Part shown: positions 34,482 through 46,079 of the stretch, piece by piece
How positions within the stretch are numbered: the stretch's first letter is position 1
Layout: the number at the start of each line of letters is the position of its first letter
Source of the DNA: an uncultured Synergistaceae bacterium
Lineage (GTDB): Bacteria > Synergistota > Synergistia > Synergistales > Aminiphilaceae
DNA: 64,000 bases
Assembly: GCA_937868015.1 (NCBI GenBank)
Contig: CALMLW010000045.1
Span: forward strand, 40,960-104,959
Reading direction: 5' to 3'
Notes under the pieces: generated by a model
The model's input: only the letters and a program-made list of their open reading frames with translations
Told to the model about the DNA's origin: nothing
Database searches by the model: none
Position numbers and translations under genes: made by a program

Positions 34482-35588
34482 ATGACGCGATCGGAACGAT
34501 GGCGGGACGAAAGGTACATGCGGATGGCCCTCTCTTTGGCCCTGCGAGGCACGGGGAAGGTGAGCCCCAATCCCCGGGTGGGGTGTGTGCTGGTGAGGGA
34601 AAATTCCGTGGTGGGTTGGGGTTTCCACGGCTATTACGGTGGCCCCCATGCCGAGGTGGAAGCCCTGCGGAGGGCTGGAGAAAGGGCCCGGGGGAGCACG
34701 GCCTACGTGACCCTGGAGCCTTGCTCCCACCACGGGAAAACCCCTCCCTGCGCTGATGCCCTCCTGGAAGCGGGGGTTGGTCGGGTGGTGGTGGGAGTGC
34801 GAGATCCGAACCCCAAGGTGGATGGGGGAGGGATGCGTCGCCTTCGAGAAGGGGGTATGTCCTGCACCGAAGGGGTGCTCGAACCCCTCTGCCGCCAAAT
34901 AAACCGAGGCTTTTTTAACGTTTTAACCCGGGGGCGTCCCTGGGTTACCGCCAAGGGAGCCTGCTCGTGGGATGGCTCCTTGGCGTTGGCCGATGGACAG
35001 AGTAAGTGGATCACGGGGGAGCGGTCCCGCCGGGTGTCTCACGTCCTCCGAAGGGAGCACGACGCGGTCTTGGTGGGCATCGGGACGGTGCGATCGGACG
35101 ATCCGGCCCTCACGGTGAGGGAGGCCCAGGGAAGTTCGCCGCGCCCCGTGGTGCTGGACGGGGCGTTGTGCCTGCCGGAAGGAGCCGCCGTGCTCAACGG
35201 AAATAGGCCCCTGATCTTCTGCGGCCCGGAGGCCCCTCCGGAGCGGCGGGAGGCCCTGCAACGCCGAGGGGCGGAGGTGGTGGCGGTGCGAGAAAAGGTC
35301 CCGGGAGCCCTCGACCTAGGGGAGGTATTGGCCGCTTTGGCCCGCTGCGGCGTCCTGTCCCTCTTGGTGGAGGGGGGAAGTAGCGTGCTGGGTTCCTTTT
35401 TCCAGGAAGGGCTGGTGGACGGCGTGGCGCTCTTTCTTGCCCCCAAGCTCTTGGGGCGAGGGCTCCCCTTTTCCGGCGACCTGACCATCGGGGCCATGGA
35501 CGAAGCGGTGAAGCTCCGGGACCCCCTCTGGACTCCCCTGGGGGAGGACCTCTTGCTGGAAGGGCTGATATCGTGTTCACTGGCCTGA
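34482..35588 (+). CDS. ribD: Bifunctional riboflavin deaminase/reductase
   Basis: Deaminates then reduces the pyrimidine intermediate of riboflavin synthesis. 368 residues. N-terminal deaminase (1-145) with zinc ligands in GGPHAEVEAL and LEPCSHHGKTPPC; C-terminal reductase with the NADPH-binding TVRSDDPALTVR and LVEGGSSVLGSF. ATG 34482. The 129-nt spacer after uvrC holds a GGGGATC/GATCCCC hairpin but no FMN riboswitch; the RFN consensus is absent. It overlaps ribE by 16 nt. Confidence 0.95.
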   Translation: MTRSERWRDERYMRMALSLALRGTGKVSPNPRVGCVLVRENSVVGWGFHGYYGGPHAEVEALRRAGERARGSTAYVTLEPCSHHGKTPPCADALLEAGVGRVVVGVRDPNPKVDGGGMRRLREGGMSCTEGVLEPLCRQINRGFFNVLTRGRPWVTAKGACSWDGSLALADGQSKWITGERSRRVSHVLRREHDAVLVGIGTVRSDDPALTVREAQGSSPRPVVLDGALCLPEGAAVLNGNRPLIFCGPEAPPERREALQRRGAEVVAVREKVPGALDLGEVLAALARCGVLSLLVEGGSSVLGSFFQEGLVDGVALFLAPKLLGRGLPFSGDLTIGAMDEAVKLRDPLWTPLGEDLLLEGLISCSLA

Positions 35589-36235
35589 TTGAAAGCGTGG
35601 GGACGGTGGGGGGGCTTCGGACCCGGGACGACGTGCTGCTGCTGGACGTAGAGGCTCCGACCCTGGCGCCCGAGGTGCGCCGGGGGGAGTCGGTGGCGGT
35701 GTCGGGGGCGTGCCTCACGGTGGTGGAAGGGGGCTCCAGGTCCTTCGTGGCGGAGGTGATGCCCGAGACCCGGCGGTGTACGCGCTTTGGTCGGATGCGC
35801 CCCGGAGATCGGGTCAACCTGGAAAGGCCCCTTTCCCTGGGAGGGCGATTGGATGGACATGTGGTTACGGGGCATGTGGATGGCCTGGCGGTGGTTAAAG
35901 AGGTGCGGGGGAGGGGACGAACCCGAGAGCTCTTCCTCACCGCTGAAGCTGCCATCATCGATGGCCTCGTGCCCAAGGGGTCGGTGGCCCTCGACGGCGT
36001 GAGCCTTACGGTGGCCGAAGTGTGGGGGGGATTTTTTCGCGTGGGCCTCATTCCCACCACCTTGGGGGACACTACGCTGGGAACGATCGCTCCAGGGGCG
36101 GAGCTCCATGTCGAAACCGATTTGTTGGGAAAGTACGTGGAGCGCTTCCTGGCGAGGCGCCTAGGGGGCGAGGGACCTTCAACGCCCGCCCCCCTCACCT
36201 GGGAGCGCCTCGCCCAATACGGATGGACGCCCTAA
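35573..36235 (+). CDS. ribE: Riboflavin synthase, alpha chain
   Basis: Dismutates two lumazine molecules to riboflavin. 220 residues from GTG 35573, giving the invariant N-terminal MFTGLIE. Two lumazine-binding barrels follow: barrel 1 with SVAVSGACLTVV and barrel 2 with GSVALDGVSLTVAEV, and HVVTGHVDG links them. It overlaps ribD by 16 nt, so the two are translationally coupled. Confidence 0.95.
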   Translation: MFTGLIESVGTVGGLRTRDDVLLLDVEAPTLAPEVRRGESVAVSGACLTVVEGGSRSFVAEVMPETRRCTRFGRMRPGDRVNLERPLSLGGRLDGHVVTGHVDGLAVVKEVRGRGRTRELFLTAEAAIIDGLVPKGSVALDGVSLTVAEVWGGFFRVGLIPTTLGDTTLGTIAPGAELHVETDLLGKYVERFLARRLGGEGPSTPAPLTWERLAQYGWTP

Positions 36236-36356
36236 GACCATACCGGTCCCGAAGGGGCTTCTGGCGGAGCCCGGGAGCTAGAGGGCGTCCCGCCGGAGAC
36301 CGGAGCGGTGGCTTGCCAACGTCGGGCTGCCGTGGAGCGATAGGGTTCGAAGGCCC

Positions 36357-36385
36357 TTGAGAAGGGGCCGAGGGCGATATATGAT
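36357..36385 (+). promoter_or_regulatory. Promoter of ribBA-ribH
   Basis: TTGAGA (36357-36362) and TATGAT (36380-36385) are exactly 17 nt apart, 84 nt before the ribBA start. So ribBA-ribH can be expressed separately from ribD-ribE. The leader it makes (about 36392-36469) has two small hairpins, CCCTT/AAGGG (36408-36419) and GTCAC/GTGAC (36419-36445), and no FMN riboswitch core. Confidence 0.65.
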
Positions 36386-36469
36386 GGATCGGGATGCCCT
36401 GGGGGCTCCCTTCAAAGGGTCACGATTTCCCCGGGAAGCGGTGACGGGGGAAAAACGAGGTGAAAAATA

Positions 36470-37711
<1,242 letters not shown>

Positions 37712-37740
37712 GCTCACTGCAGCATAAAAAAACATGAATT

Positions 37741-37748
37741 AGGAGGGA
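37741..37748 (+). promoter_or_regulatory. Shine-Dalgarno that sets the ribH start
   Basis: AGGAGGGA lies 6-8 nt ahead of an ATA codon (37755) and 42 nt ahead of the first conventional start codon (TTG 37791). A two-codon ATG-AAT-TAG minigene (37734-37742) ends inside it. Confidence 0.6.
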
Positions 37749-37754
37749 CAAATC

Positions 37755-39511
<1,757 letters not shown>

Positions 39512-39629
39512 TAGGCCCCGATCCCGGGTGGTGGTCCCCCTCTCCGGGGCGGCGAGAGCGCCGTCTCCGGAGGGCCGGGCCCCCCTCGCCGGGGTTAGGT
39601 CGGTCCGCCTCTCAGGGGGGCGAGCGTCC

Positions 39630-39658
39630 TCGTCATGGGAGATGTGGTGTGGTATACT
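39630..39658 (+). promoter_or_regulatory. Extended -10 promoter ahead of the TagA-like/ATPase operon
   Basis: TGG-TATACT (39650-39658) is an extended -10 element with TCGTCA at 39630-39635, 17 nt upstream. Transcription from about 39665 would cover the TagA-like gene, the CBS gene and the ATPase genes. Confidence 0.55.
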
Positions 39659-39757
39659 TCCCCCGTGATCCGAAGAGATGTCGCCGTTTCCGGAGGGAGG
39701 AGTTGAGGCTCCGGGCCTGTGGTGTGAAGGATCTTCGGCAAGGAAGGAGGAAGGGAT

Positions 39758-41497
39758 ATGGCTATTCAAACCTTTGCCGAGCTGCTAACAAGAAGCGCGG
39801 CGCTCCTCCTGGTGCTGGGGTGCTACGGGGCCCAGCGATTTTTGCGTCATCACTTGGATCGAGATCAGTATGACTATGTCCGGGACCTCATGCTCTGTGG
39901 GGCCCTCGCCTTGGTGGCTTTGTGGAGCGACAGCGCCCCGGCGAAGATGGTGGTGGCCCTCTCCCTTTTCGCCGGGCTGCTGGGCTTGGCGCAGCGCCGA
40001 GCCCAGGTGGATCTTCGGTGGGGGTATCTCCTCATTGGAGGCCTTTTTTCCCTTTTGGGGCCCCGGATCAGCTTCATATCCCTTCCCGACGGGGAGTTCT
40101 ACTACCTCTCTATCCTCGCTTCCGCCACGGCCACCACGCTATGGGTGGGGCTTTTCCCCCTGTTGTTGCAAGATCTAGACCGCATACCCGGCATGGCGGG
40201 ACACCTGCTGGCGTTGGTTTGGATCTTGACCACAGGGCTAACGGCGATCTCTTCCCAGGAGCTCCCTGACGCGCTGACCTTGAGCACGGGGGCCTTGGCT
40301 CTCCTGGCGGCGTTCTGGAGCCGCCACGGCCATATGTACCGTCAATTGGGGCTACCCTTGGCCTCCATGTGGGGTACGCTCATCGCAGGTACCTCCATGC
40401 TAGGCATCAGCAAAGGGGTGACCTTCTCCGCGCTTATGCTCCTGCCTTTGGCCCTTTTTGCCATCCCCCTCTGGGAGACCTCGGTGAACGTGGTCAGCCG
40501 AGCCCTCTCCGCCGACGCGACGAAAACCTCCGGGGGATTTTACCAGCGCTTGGTCCGTCGAGGGGTGGATCACCCCAGCTCTGTGCGGGCCATGACCTTG
40601 GTCTCCGCCGCCTTCGGGCTGGGGGCCGGGGTGTTGCAGTTGCGCCCCGACCCCCAGGGCTTTTTGGCGGCCTTTTTCACCATATCCGCCGCCTTGGCCT
40701 ACCTGGGGATGGTGTTCTGTCGTCACGGCCGCAAGGGGCAAAGCCGCCGCCCTAAACTTTGGGACGTCCCCATCGACAACGTCTCCCTCCAGTACGCCCT
40801 GGGAAAAGTTTGGTCCCTGGTCAAGGCGGGGAAGGGGGGCACGGTGGTGACGCCCAACGCCCTGGGGCTCTACGCCTGTCGAAGAAATGAAGCCCTGACT
40901 CGGGCCTTTCAGGGGGCCGACCTGATCCTCCCCGACGGCATGGGATTGGTGTGGGGCCTTCGTTTTTTGGGGAGACCCGTGCAGGAGCGAATCGCGGGGA
41001 TAGATTTCATGGATCAGCTCTGTCGGATGGCGGCGGGGGCGGGGTGGGGGGTGTTCTTTCTTGGAGGGGCACCGGGAGTCGCCGAGATGGCGGCGCAAAA
41101 CCTCGTGAAGCGTTACCCTGGCCTTCGAGTGAGAGGGGCGGAGCACGGATTTTTTGCCGACGACGAGAGCGAAGAGTTGTGTCGTACCATCCGCAACTCC
41201 GGGTCGCAGCTCCTCTTCGTGGCTCTGGGGGTGCCCCGACAGGAGCTCTGGATGGAGCTCTGGCGCGGCCATCTCGGCGGCGTGGTGGCCATGGGAGTGG
41301 GGGGGAGCTTCGACGTCTTTGCCGGGACTCTGAGGAGAGCCCCGGAATGTTTCCGGAACTATGGCCTGGAGTGGCTCTACCGCCTCGCTCAGGAACCCTG
41401 GCGTTGGCGACGGATGATGACTATACCACTTTTCTTAGGAGCTCTGGTCAAGACTCGCCTCGGCCTAGACCGTTTTCGGAGGGAGAGAGATACGTGA
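39758..41497 (+). CDS. TagA/WecG (GT26) glycosyltransferase fused to a degenerate WecA-like membrane domain
   Basis: 579 residues. The C-terminal part (about 335-579) is a GT26 ManNAc/ManNAcA transferase: TPNALG, LPDGMGLVWG, ERIAGIDFM, FFLGGAPGVAE, GVPRQE and GLEWLYRLAQEPWRW. The N-terminal 325 residues form about ten membrane segments laid out like WecA, but the catalytic loops are altered. Where the wecA of this window has FLGDGGS this has MLGISKG (214-220), PILDT has become PLWET (237-241), GHLHYRL has become GFYQRL (260-265), and NNIDGLNGL is lost. So the membrane half is probably non-catalytic. It overlaps the CBS gene by 4 nt. Confidence 0.85.
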   Translation: MAIQTFAELLTRSAALLLVLGCYGAQRFLRHHLDRDQYDYVRDLMLCGALALVALWSDSAPAKMVVALSLFAGLLGLAQRRAQVDLRWGYLLIGGLFSLLGPRISFISLPDGEFYYLSILASATATTLWVGLFPLLLQDLDRIPGMAGHLLALVWILTTGLTAISSQELPDALTLSTGALALLAAFWSRHGHMYRQLGLPLASMWGTLIAGTSMLGISKGVTFSALMLLPLALFAIPLWETSVNVVSRALSADATKTSGGFYQRLVRRGVDHPSSVRAMTLVSAAFGLGAGVLQLRPDPQGFLAAFFTISAALAYLGMVFCRHGRKGQSRRPKLWDVPIDNVSLQYALGKVWSLVKAGKGGTVVTPNALGLYACRRNEALTRAFQGADLILPDGMGLVWGLRFLGRPVQERIAGIDFMDQLCRMAAGAGWGVFFLGGAPGVAEMAAQNLVKRYPGLRVRGAEHGFFADDESEELCRTIRNSGSQLLFVALGVPRQELWMELWRGHLGGVVAMGVGGSFDVFAGTLRRAPECFRNYGLEWLYRLAQEPWRWRRMMTIPLFLGALVKTRLGLDRFRRERDT

Positions 41498-41946
41498 AAA
41501 CTATGGTATCTCAGGTCATGACTAAGGATCTTTCCGCCGTCGAAGAGGAGGACTCTATTCTAGAAGCCGTAAGGATTTTCCACTCGCAGCGTATCTCCGG
41601 CATTCCCGTCGTACGATCAAACTGGATCCTCACGGGGTACCTTTCGGAAGGCGACATCCTGCGCGCCGCTTTGCCCACGTACGTGGAAGTCCTCATGCAG
41701 CATTCCTTTCTGGATAATTCCGAAGGAAGCCTTTTTGATCGCCTCCAGGCATTGGGGCGCCGTCGGGTCAAGGAGTTCATGTGTCCCGATCCCGTCAGCG
41801 TGGACACTTCGGCCAGCCTCATGGCGGTGGCGGATTTGATGCTCCGAAAGCGCTTGAAACGCCTCCCGGTGGTTGAAGAGGGGCGCCTGGTGGGGGTGGT
41901 GGACCGGGCTACTTTCTGTGGGTTCATGATGGATCGCGAGGAATAA
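41494..41946 (+). CDS. CBS-domain pair protein
   Basis: 150 residues composed of two CBS motifs and little else: VSQVMTKDLSAVEEEDSILEA with SGIPVVRSNWILTGYLSEGDILR, and VKEFMCPDPVSVDTSASLMA with KRLPVVEEGRLVGVVDRATF. Such stand-alone pairs usually bind adenine nucleotides and regulate partners. GTG 41494 overlaps the TagA-like stop by 4 nt and follows GGAGGGAG. The ATPase stalk gene starts 3 nt downstream, so an energy-sensing link to the ATPase is possible but unproven. Confidence 0.85.
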   Translation: MKTMVSQVMTKDLSAVEEEDSILEAVRIFHSQRISGIPVVRSNWILTGYLSEGDILRAALPTYVEVLMQHSFLDNSEGSLFDRLQALGRRRVKEFMCPDPVSVDTSASLMAVADLMLRKRLKRLPVVEEGRLVGVVDRATFCGFMMDREE

Positions 41947-41949
41947 GCC

Positions 41950-42303
41950 ATGGGAGCCGATAATTCTCGGGAAATCCAGGAGATCTTGCGGCGGGAACTG
42001 GAGACCCTCCGCCAGTCCCTGGAAGAAGAGCTTGAAGAGTTGCGTAAACATGAGCAGCAAGAATGGGATCGTGCCTCCCTTCGGGTGGAGGAAATGGCCC
42101 GGGCCACGGTGGAAAATATGCGCCAGGAAGAGGACCGGGAAAAGGAAGCCTTGGAAGAGGAGCGACGACGCCTGGATGAGCTCGTGACTCTTCGGGCGGA
42201 GGAGTGGAAGGCCCAGTTTCTGCAGGAGGCCATGGTTCTGCGGTTGGCGGAGGCGATGTGGTGCCGCATCGTGCCGTTGCCGCCGGAGGGAATGGTGTCG
42301 TGA
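41950..42303 (+). CDS. V/A-type ATPase peripheral-stalk coiled-coil subunit (H/G type)
   Basis: 117 residues, almost entirely a charged coiled coil with Glu/Arg heptads up to about residue 90, then a short non-coiled tail. Sequence identity in such proteins is low, so the call rests on architecture and on its place directly ahead of subunit I, where archaeal-type operons carry the H/G stalk gene. It would pair with subunit E to hold the A/B head still. It overlaps atpI by 4 nt. Confidence 0.7.
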   Translation: MGADNSREIQEILRRELETLRQSLEEELEELRKHEQQEWDRASLRVEEMARATVENMRQEEDREKEALEEERRRLDELVTLRAEEWKAQFLQEAMVLRLAEAMWCRIVPLPPEGMVS

Positions 42304-44222
42304 TCCGTCGGATGATCCGCCTTTCCGTGTGGGGCACGGAGGTAAGCCGCGTGGACGTCTTGGAGGAGCTGCAGCGCCTGGGAGTCCTGCACGTGGAGAT
42401 GGGGACCGAAGGAGCTCCCCTGGGGGATACCCTACGCCGCCTCAAGATCCTGTGCGCCACGCTCCAGGGAATCCTGGAAGCCCTGCGGTGGGATCGATGG
42501 GAGCTCCTTTCCGATGAAATTCTAGATAGAACATCCCTGGGCCTCGATGTGGGCCAAGAGTCCACCTTGGTGGGGTTGGAAAAGAGCGTGGAGGTCTTTC
42601 GGAACCGATTGGCCGGGCTCATGGCGGAGCGAGAATCTTACGAGGAGACCCTCCGGAGCCTAAAGCGCATGCAGAGGGAACTGGCCCCCTTCGAGAACTT
42701 CTTCCGTGAGGCCCTGAGTAAAAACAGGATGGCGCTCCTTTTCTGGGTACCCCAGGCTTCGGCGGGACGTATGGGGGCGATGATAAGAGACGCCTGGACT
42801 CGAAAGGGATGGTGGAACGACCGAGATCCCCTTCGATTTCATCGTCATACCCAGCCCAGCACAGAACGGGACGAGCTCTTCGCCGTGTCTTTGCCTGCGG
42901 ATTCGGAAGGTTCTGTGTTGGAAGAATTGGTGCTCCACGACGGGGGAGCCTCCTGGCGCCCCACGCCTGCCTTCGACCGGGATAGTATGGCGGAGGTCCT
43001 GCGGGCCATGGAGGACGGCTTCCAGTGGGTTCCCCGCCGCCTGTCCCAGATCCAGCAGGAGATAGACCAGGCCCGCGACGAGTGGGGGATGCGTCTGGGG
43101 GCCCTTTTTACCCTCCTCAGCGAAAAGACCGAGGTGAAAACGCTGGAAAACGCCTTGGCCGCCCAGGGAAGCCTCTTTCATCTCGAGGGGTGGCTGCCGG
43201 AAGATCGGCAAGAGGACACCGTGGCGGCCCTGCAGCGCCGTTTTCCAAAAAAACTCTTTCTTTTTTGGCGCCAGGCCATGGAGGACGAATGGCACCAGGT
43301 CCCCACGGCCCTCCGCAACGCCTCACTCTTCGCCCCTTTTGAAATATTTGTAAATTTCTTTTCGTCCCCTCGGTACATGGGAGTGGACCCCACGGTGTTG
43401 GTGGGGATCTTTTTCCCGCTGTTTGCGGGGTGTATTGTGGGAGACGCGGGGTATGCGCTCCTCCTCGGCGCGGTGGGATTTTTCTTGAGGCGCCGCACTG
43501 CGGGGGGCGCGGTGATCCGTTCCGCAGGGGCTGTAGCTCTTCACGTGGCGGGGTGGAGCTTCATCTGGGGCGTGGTGTTTGGGGAGTATTTCGGCGACGT
43601 GGGGTGGCGTCTCCTGGGACTATCTCCCCTATGGGTGGATCGAGCTCATGCGGTGATGCCCCTTTTGGCCTTTTCCGTGGTCTTGGGGGGGGGCCATATC
43701 CTCATCGGCCTGGGCATCGGATGTTTTGACGCCTTGAGGCATCGCCATCGCCACCGGTGGATGGAGCGTTTGGGCACGATCTTCCTTATCCTGGGGTTGG
43801 CCTTTGTAGGGGCCATATACGCCGCCCTGATTCCAGAAAGGGCCTTTCTTGGTGCCCTGATACTTCTGGGGGGGGGCGTCGCCCTGATATTGGTGGGAGG
43901 GGGCATGGGGGGCATGGTGGAGGGGGTGGAGGCCGTGGGCAACGTCCTGAGCTACGTGCGGATCGCGGCCATCGGGGTTTCTTCCGCCATCCTCGCCTCC
44001 GTGGCGTCCACCTTCGTGGACCTCTTGGGGGTCTCCGTCTTGGGGCTTTTCATGGCGCTATCGATCCACGCCCTGAACATCGTCCTGGCGGTCTTTGAAT
44101 CCGGGCTCCACGCCGCCCGGTTGCACTACGTGGAGTTTTTCAGCAAGTTTTTCACCGGAGGGGGAAAGGAGTACGACCCATTCCAAAGGAGGAGAGAAGT
44201 TTTATGGAGAAGGCACTCATAG
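42300..44222 (+). CDS. atpI: V/A-type ATPase subunit I (membrane stator)
   Basis: 640 residues. A cytosolic N-terminal half with coiled coils (up to about residue 350) is followed by seven to eight membrane segments that form the ion half-channels against the K ring. FFPLFAGCIVGDAGYALLLG and EGVEAVGNVLSYVRIAAIGVSSAILA, with its conserved Arg, are typical of the family. GTG 42300 follows GGAGGG at 42285-42290. It overlaps atpK by 19 nt. Confidence 0.92.
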   Translation: MIRRMIRLSVWGTEVSRVDVLEELQRLGVLHVEMGTEGAPLGDTLRRLKILCATLQGILEALRWDRWELLSDEILDRTSLGLDVGQESTLVGLEKSVEVFRNRLAGLMAERESYEETLRSLKRMQRELAPFENFFREALSKNRMALLFWVPQASAGRMGAMIRDAWTRKGWWNDRDPLRFHRHTQPSTERDELFAVSLPADSEGSVLEELVLHDGGASWRPTPAFDRDSMAEVLRAMEDGFQWVPRRLSQIQQEIDQARDEWGMRLGALFTLLSEKTEVKTLENALAAQGSLFHLEGWLPEDRQEDTVAALQRRFPKKLFLFWRQAMEDEWHQVPTALRNASLFAPFEIFVNFFSSPRYMGVDPTVLVGIFFPLFAGCIVGDAGYALLLGAVGFFLRRRTAGGAVIRSAGAVALHVAGWSFIWGVVFGEYFGDVGWRLLGLSPLWVDRAHAVMPLLAFSVVLGGGHILIGLGIGCFDALRHRHRHRWMERLGTIFLILGLAFVGAIYAALIPERAFLGALILLGGGVALILVGGGMGGMVEGVEAVGNVLSYVRIAAIGVSSAILASVASTFVDLLGVSVLGLFMALSIHALNIVLAVFESGLHAARLHYVEFFSKFFTGGGKEYDPFQRRREVLWRRHS

Positions 44223-44422
44223 CGTTTGCGGCAACTCTGGCGATCGGCCTCCCGGCCCTGGCCACCGGCTACGCCCAGGCAAAGATCGGGAGCGCAGCGG
44301 CGGGGACCGTAGCGGAAAAGCCGGAAACGGCGGGGACCATGATCATCCTGGAAGCCATCCCCGAAACCATGGTGATCCTGGGCTTCGTGGTGGCCGTCAT
44401 GGTTCTGGTGAAGTTAGGTTAA
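44204..44422 (+). CDS. atpK: V/A-type ATPase subunit K (c-ring proteolipid)
   Basis: 72 residues forming one two-helix hairpin, as in single-hairpin A-type rings rather than the duplicated form. The ion-binding carboxylate is E54 in EAIPETMVILGF. Q25 in helix 1 (GYAQAK) stands 29 residues before it, the same spacing as the Gln110/Glu139 pair that coordinates Na+ in the Enterococcus ring, and T55 adjoins E54. This hints at Na+ coupling; it is an inference. The start lies inside atpI. Confidence 0.93.
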   Translation: MEKALIAFAATLAIGLPALATGYAQAKIGSAAAGTVAEKPETAGTMIILEAIPETMVILGFVVAVMVLVKLG

Positions 44423-44443
44423 GGTCCCCGGGGAGGCGGTTCC

Positions 44444-45064
44444 TTGAAAGACTCTCTCGTCGCCTTTAAGGAACAGATGCGCCGGGAACACGAGGAGCGC
44501 AAGGCCGCGTTTCGTCGAGAGGCGGAAGAACGAATTTCAGATATGATTGCGAGTCGGCGGAGCCAGGCCGAGAAGGACATCACCCGGTGGCGCCAGGATC
44601 GCCGAGAGGTCCACGAGCGTCAGGAACAGATCCTGCGCCAGAGGGCCCTGGGGAGATACCGCCACCTCAGGATGGAAGTGGTGCGAGAGCTCGTGGCCCG
44701 GGTGATGGCCCAGGTGGAATTCCGCTTCCAGAACGCCGATGCCGAGGAGAGGCGCCGATGGCTGATCCTTTTGGCCCAAGAAGCTCTGGGGTGTATGCGG
44801 GGCAAAGCGGTGCTGGCGGTGCCTCCGGGAGACGAAGACGCGGTGAGGGAGCTCCCGGGGGTGGAGCGAGTGGAGGGGATTGTAAAAGATCCCTGGGGAG
44901 GATGCGTGAGTCGCGATGCCGCAGACGGGCGCCACATGGTGGACAACACCTTCCGCACCCGATGGAGCCGGAGCGAAGCTTTCTTCGCCGCTCAACTGGG
45001 AATGGCCCTGGGTGGCCAGGAAGACGACGTCGAGCGATTCGCCCGAGAACTACGCCTATATTAA
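44444..45064 (+). CDS. atpE: V/A-type ATPase subunit E (peripheral stalk)
   Basis: 206 residues with a long N-terminal charged helix (about 1-95) and a C-terminal globular domain binding the A/B head: AVLAVPPGDEDAVRELP, then GGCVSRDAADGRHMVDNTFRTRW, the usual E-subunit ending pattern. TTG 44444 follows GGGAGG at 44431-44436. Its partner is the H/G-like coiled coil at the operon start. Confidence 0.85.
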   Translation: MKDSLVAFKEQMRREHEERKAAFRREAEERISDMIASRRSQAEKDITRWRQDRREVHERQEQILRQRALGRYRHLRMEVVRELVARVMAQVEFRFQNADAEERRRWLILLAQEALGCMRGKAVLAVPPGDEDAVRELPGVERVEGIVKDPWGGCVSRDAADGRHMVDNTFRTRWSRSEAFFAAQLGMALGGQEDDVERFARELRLY

Positions 45065-46079
45065 TGCTCGCCTCCGGTCCCGGGGGGCTCGCTTTTTTTC
45101 CTCCGAAGAGCTTCGGCGCCTGGCGGACGGGGTCCTGGAGGACTTGGAGGTGGCCTTGCTGGACGGCCGCTACGCGGAAGTGTTGCGCTCTCGGCTGGTG
45201 ACTTCCGAGCGTTCCGCCTTTCGTCGCGTGGAAAAGACGCTGTCGCTGGGTACCGCTCAGTCCTTCGATGTCCTGCGTCGTCGGGCCGAGGGAGAGACGG
45301 CGGTTCTGGTGGATATCTTGCTGGCTCGGGCCGATTTTCAAAACGCCCGGCTGATGTTGCGATCCATGACAAGTCCCCATCGATCCCCCAAGGAGATGCC
45401 CTTTTGGGCCTCCTTCGGAGTGCTTTCCCCGGCGCTCTTTGGAGAGCTCTGGGAGAGCCATGATCTACAGGAATTCGCCAGCCGTTGTCGAGGGATACCT
45501 CACCCCTTTGGAGGGGTGCTTTGGGAGGCTTCTCAGGACCTGATGCGCCACGGAAGCCTGCCCCGGGCAGAGCGGCATCTGTTGCTGGGGTACCTGGAGT
45601 TTCTTCGCAGGGCCTTGGATCCCTGGAAGAGCTCGGGGGCCGACCGGGTGCGGGAGTACCTGGGGCGCCTCGCCGACGTCTGGAACAGTGGGATTTGGCT
45701 CAGGGAGAGGGCGGGATACTTGTCGGCGTCGGAATCTGTCCAGGCCTACGTCCCCGGTGGGGCTTGCCTTTCCCTGGATCGCCTGCGTCGATCTTCTACC
45801 CTCGAAGCCCTGGTGTCCCACACTTGCTGGCGAGACGTGGCCCGGCGAGGTGCCCCCTTCTCCCCACACAGGACCCAGCAGCGTTTCGCGGAGTCCTTTC
45901 TCCGGTGGCAGGCAAGTCTTTTTCGGAAAGACCTTCTGGGCATCGACGTCGGCATAGGTTTCATAGGGCTTCAGCTTTTGGAAGAACAGAACCTCAACCG
46001 TGTGGCGGTGGGCATGGCGCTAGGGCTTCCCTCGCGCCGCATCCAAGAGACCCTTCTTTTTATGGAGCCCGACGCATGA
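45012..46079 (+). CDS. atpC: V/A-type ATPase subunit C (central stalk, d-type)
   Basis: 355 residues; an all-helical funnel that links the rotor to the K ring. YAYINARLRSRG is the conserved N-terminus of the family. The only start codon near it is GTG 45012, 13 residues earlier, giving a 53-nt overlap with atpE and a weak Shine-Dalgarno; the exact start is therefore uncertain. The rest is helical and divergent, with LLGIDVGIGFIGLQLLEEQNLNRVAVGMALGLP at the C-terminus matching the last repeat of the family. It overlaps atpF by 4 nt. Confidence 0.85.
   Translation: MARKTTSSDSPENYAYINARLRSRGARFFSSEELRRLADGVLEDLEVALLDGRYAEVLRSRLVTSERSAFRRVEKTLSLGTAQSFDVLRRRAEGETAVLVDILLARADFQNARLMLRSMTSPHRSPKEMPFWASFGVLSPALFGELWESHDLQEFASRCRGIPHPFGGVLWEASQDLMRHGSLPRAERHLLLGYLEFLRRALDPWKSSGADRVREYLGRLADVWNSGIWLRERAGYLSASESVQAYVPGGACLSLDRLRRSSTLEALVSHTCWRDVARRGAPFSPHRTQQRFAESFLRWQASLFRKDLLGIDVGIGFIGLQLLEEQNLNRVAVGMALGLPSRRIQETLLFMEPDA

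Noticed and set aside
33600..34898. Long minus-strand frame of 432 codons antisense to uvrC and ribD
   Set aside because: Same reason: low-complexity composition, no motifs, complete overlap with conserved genes.
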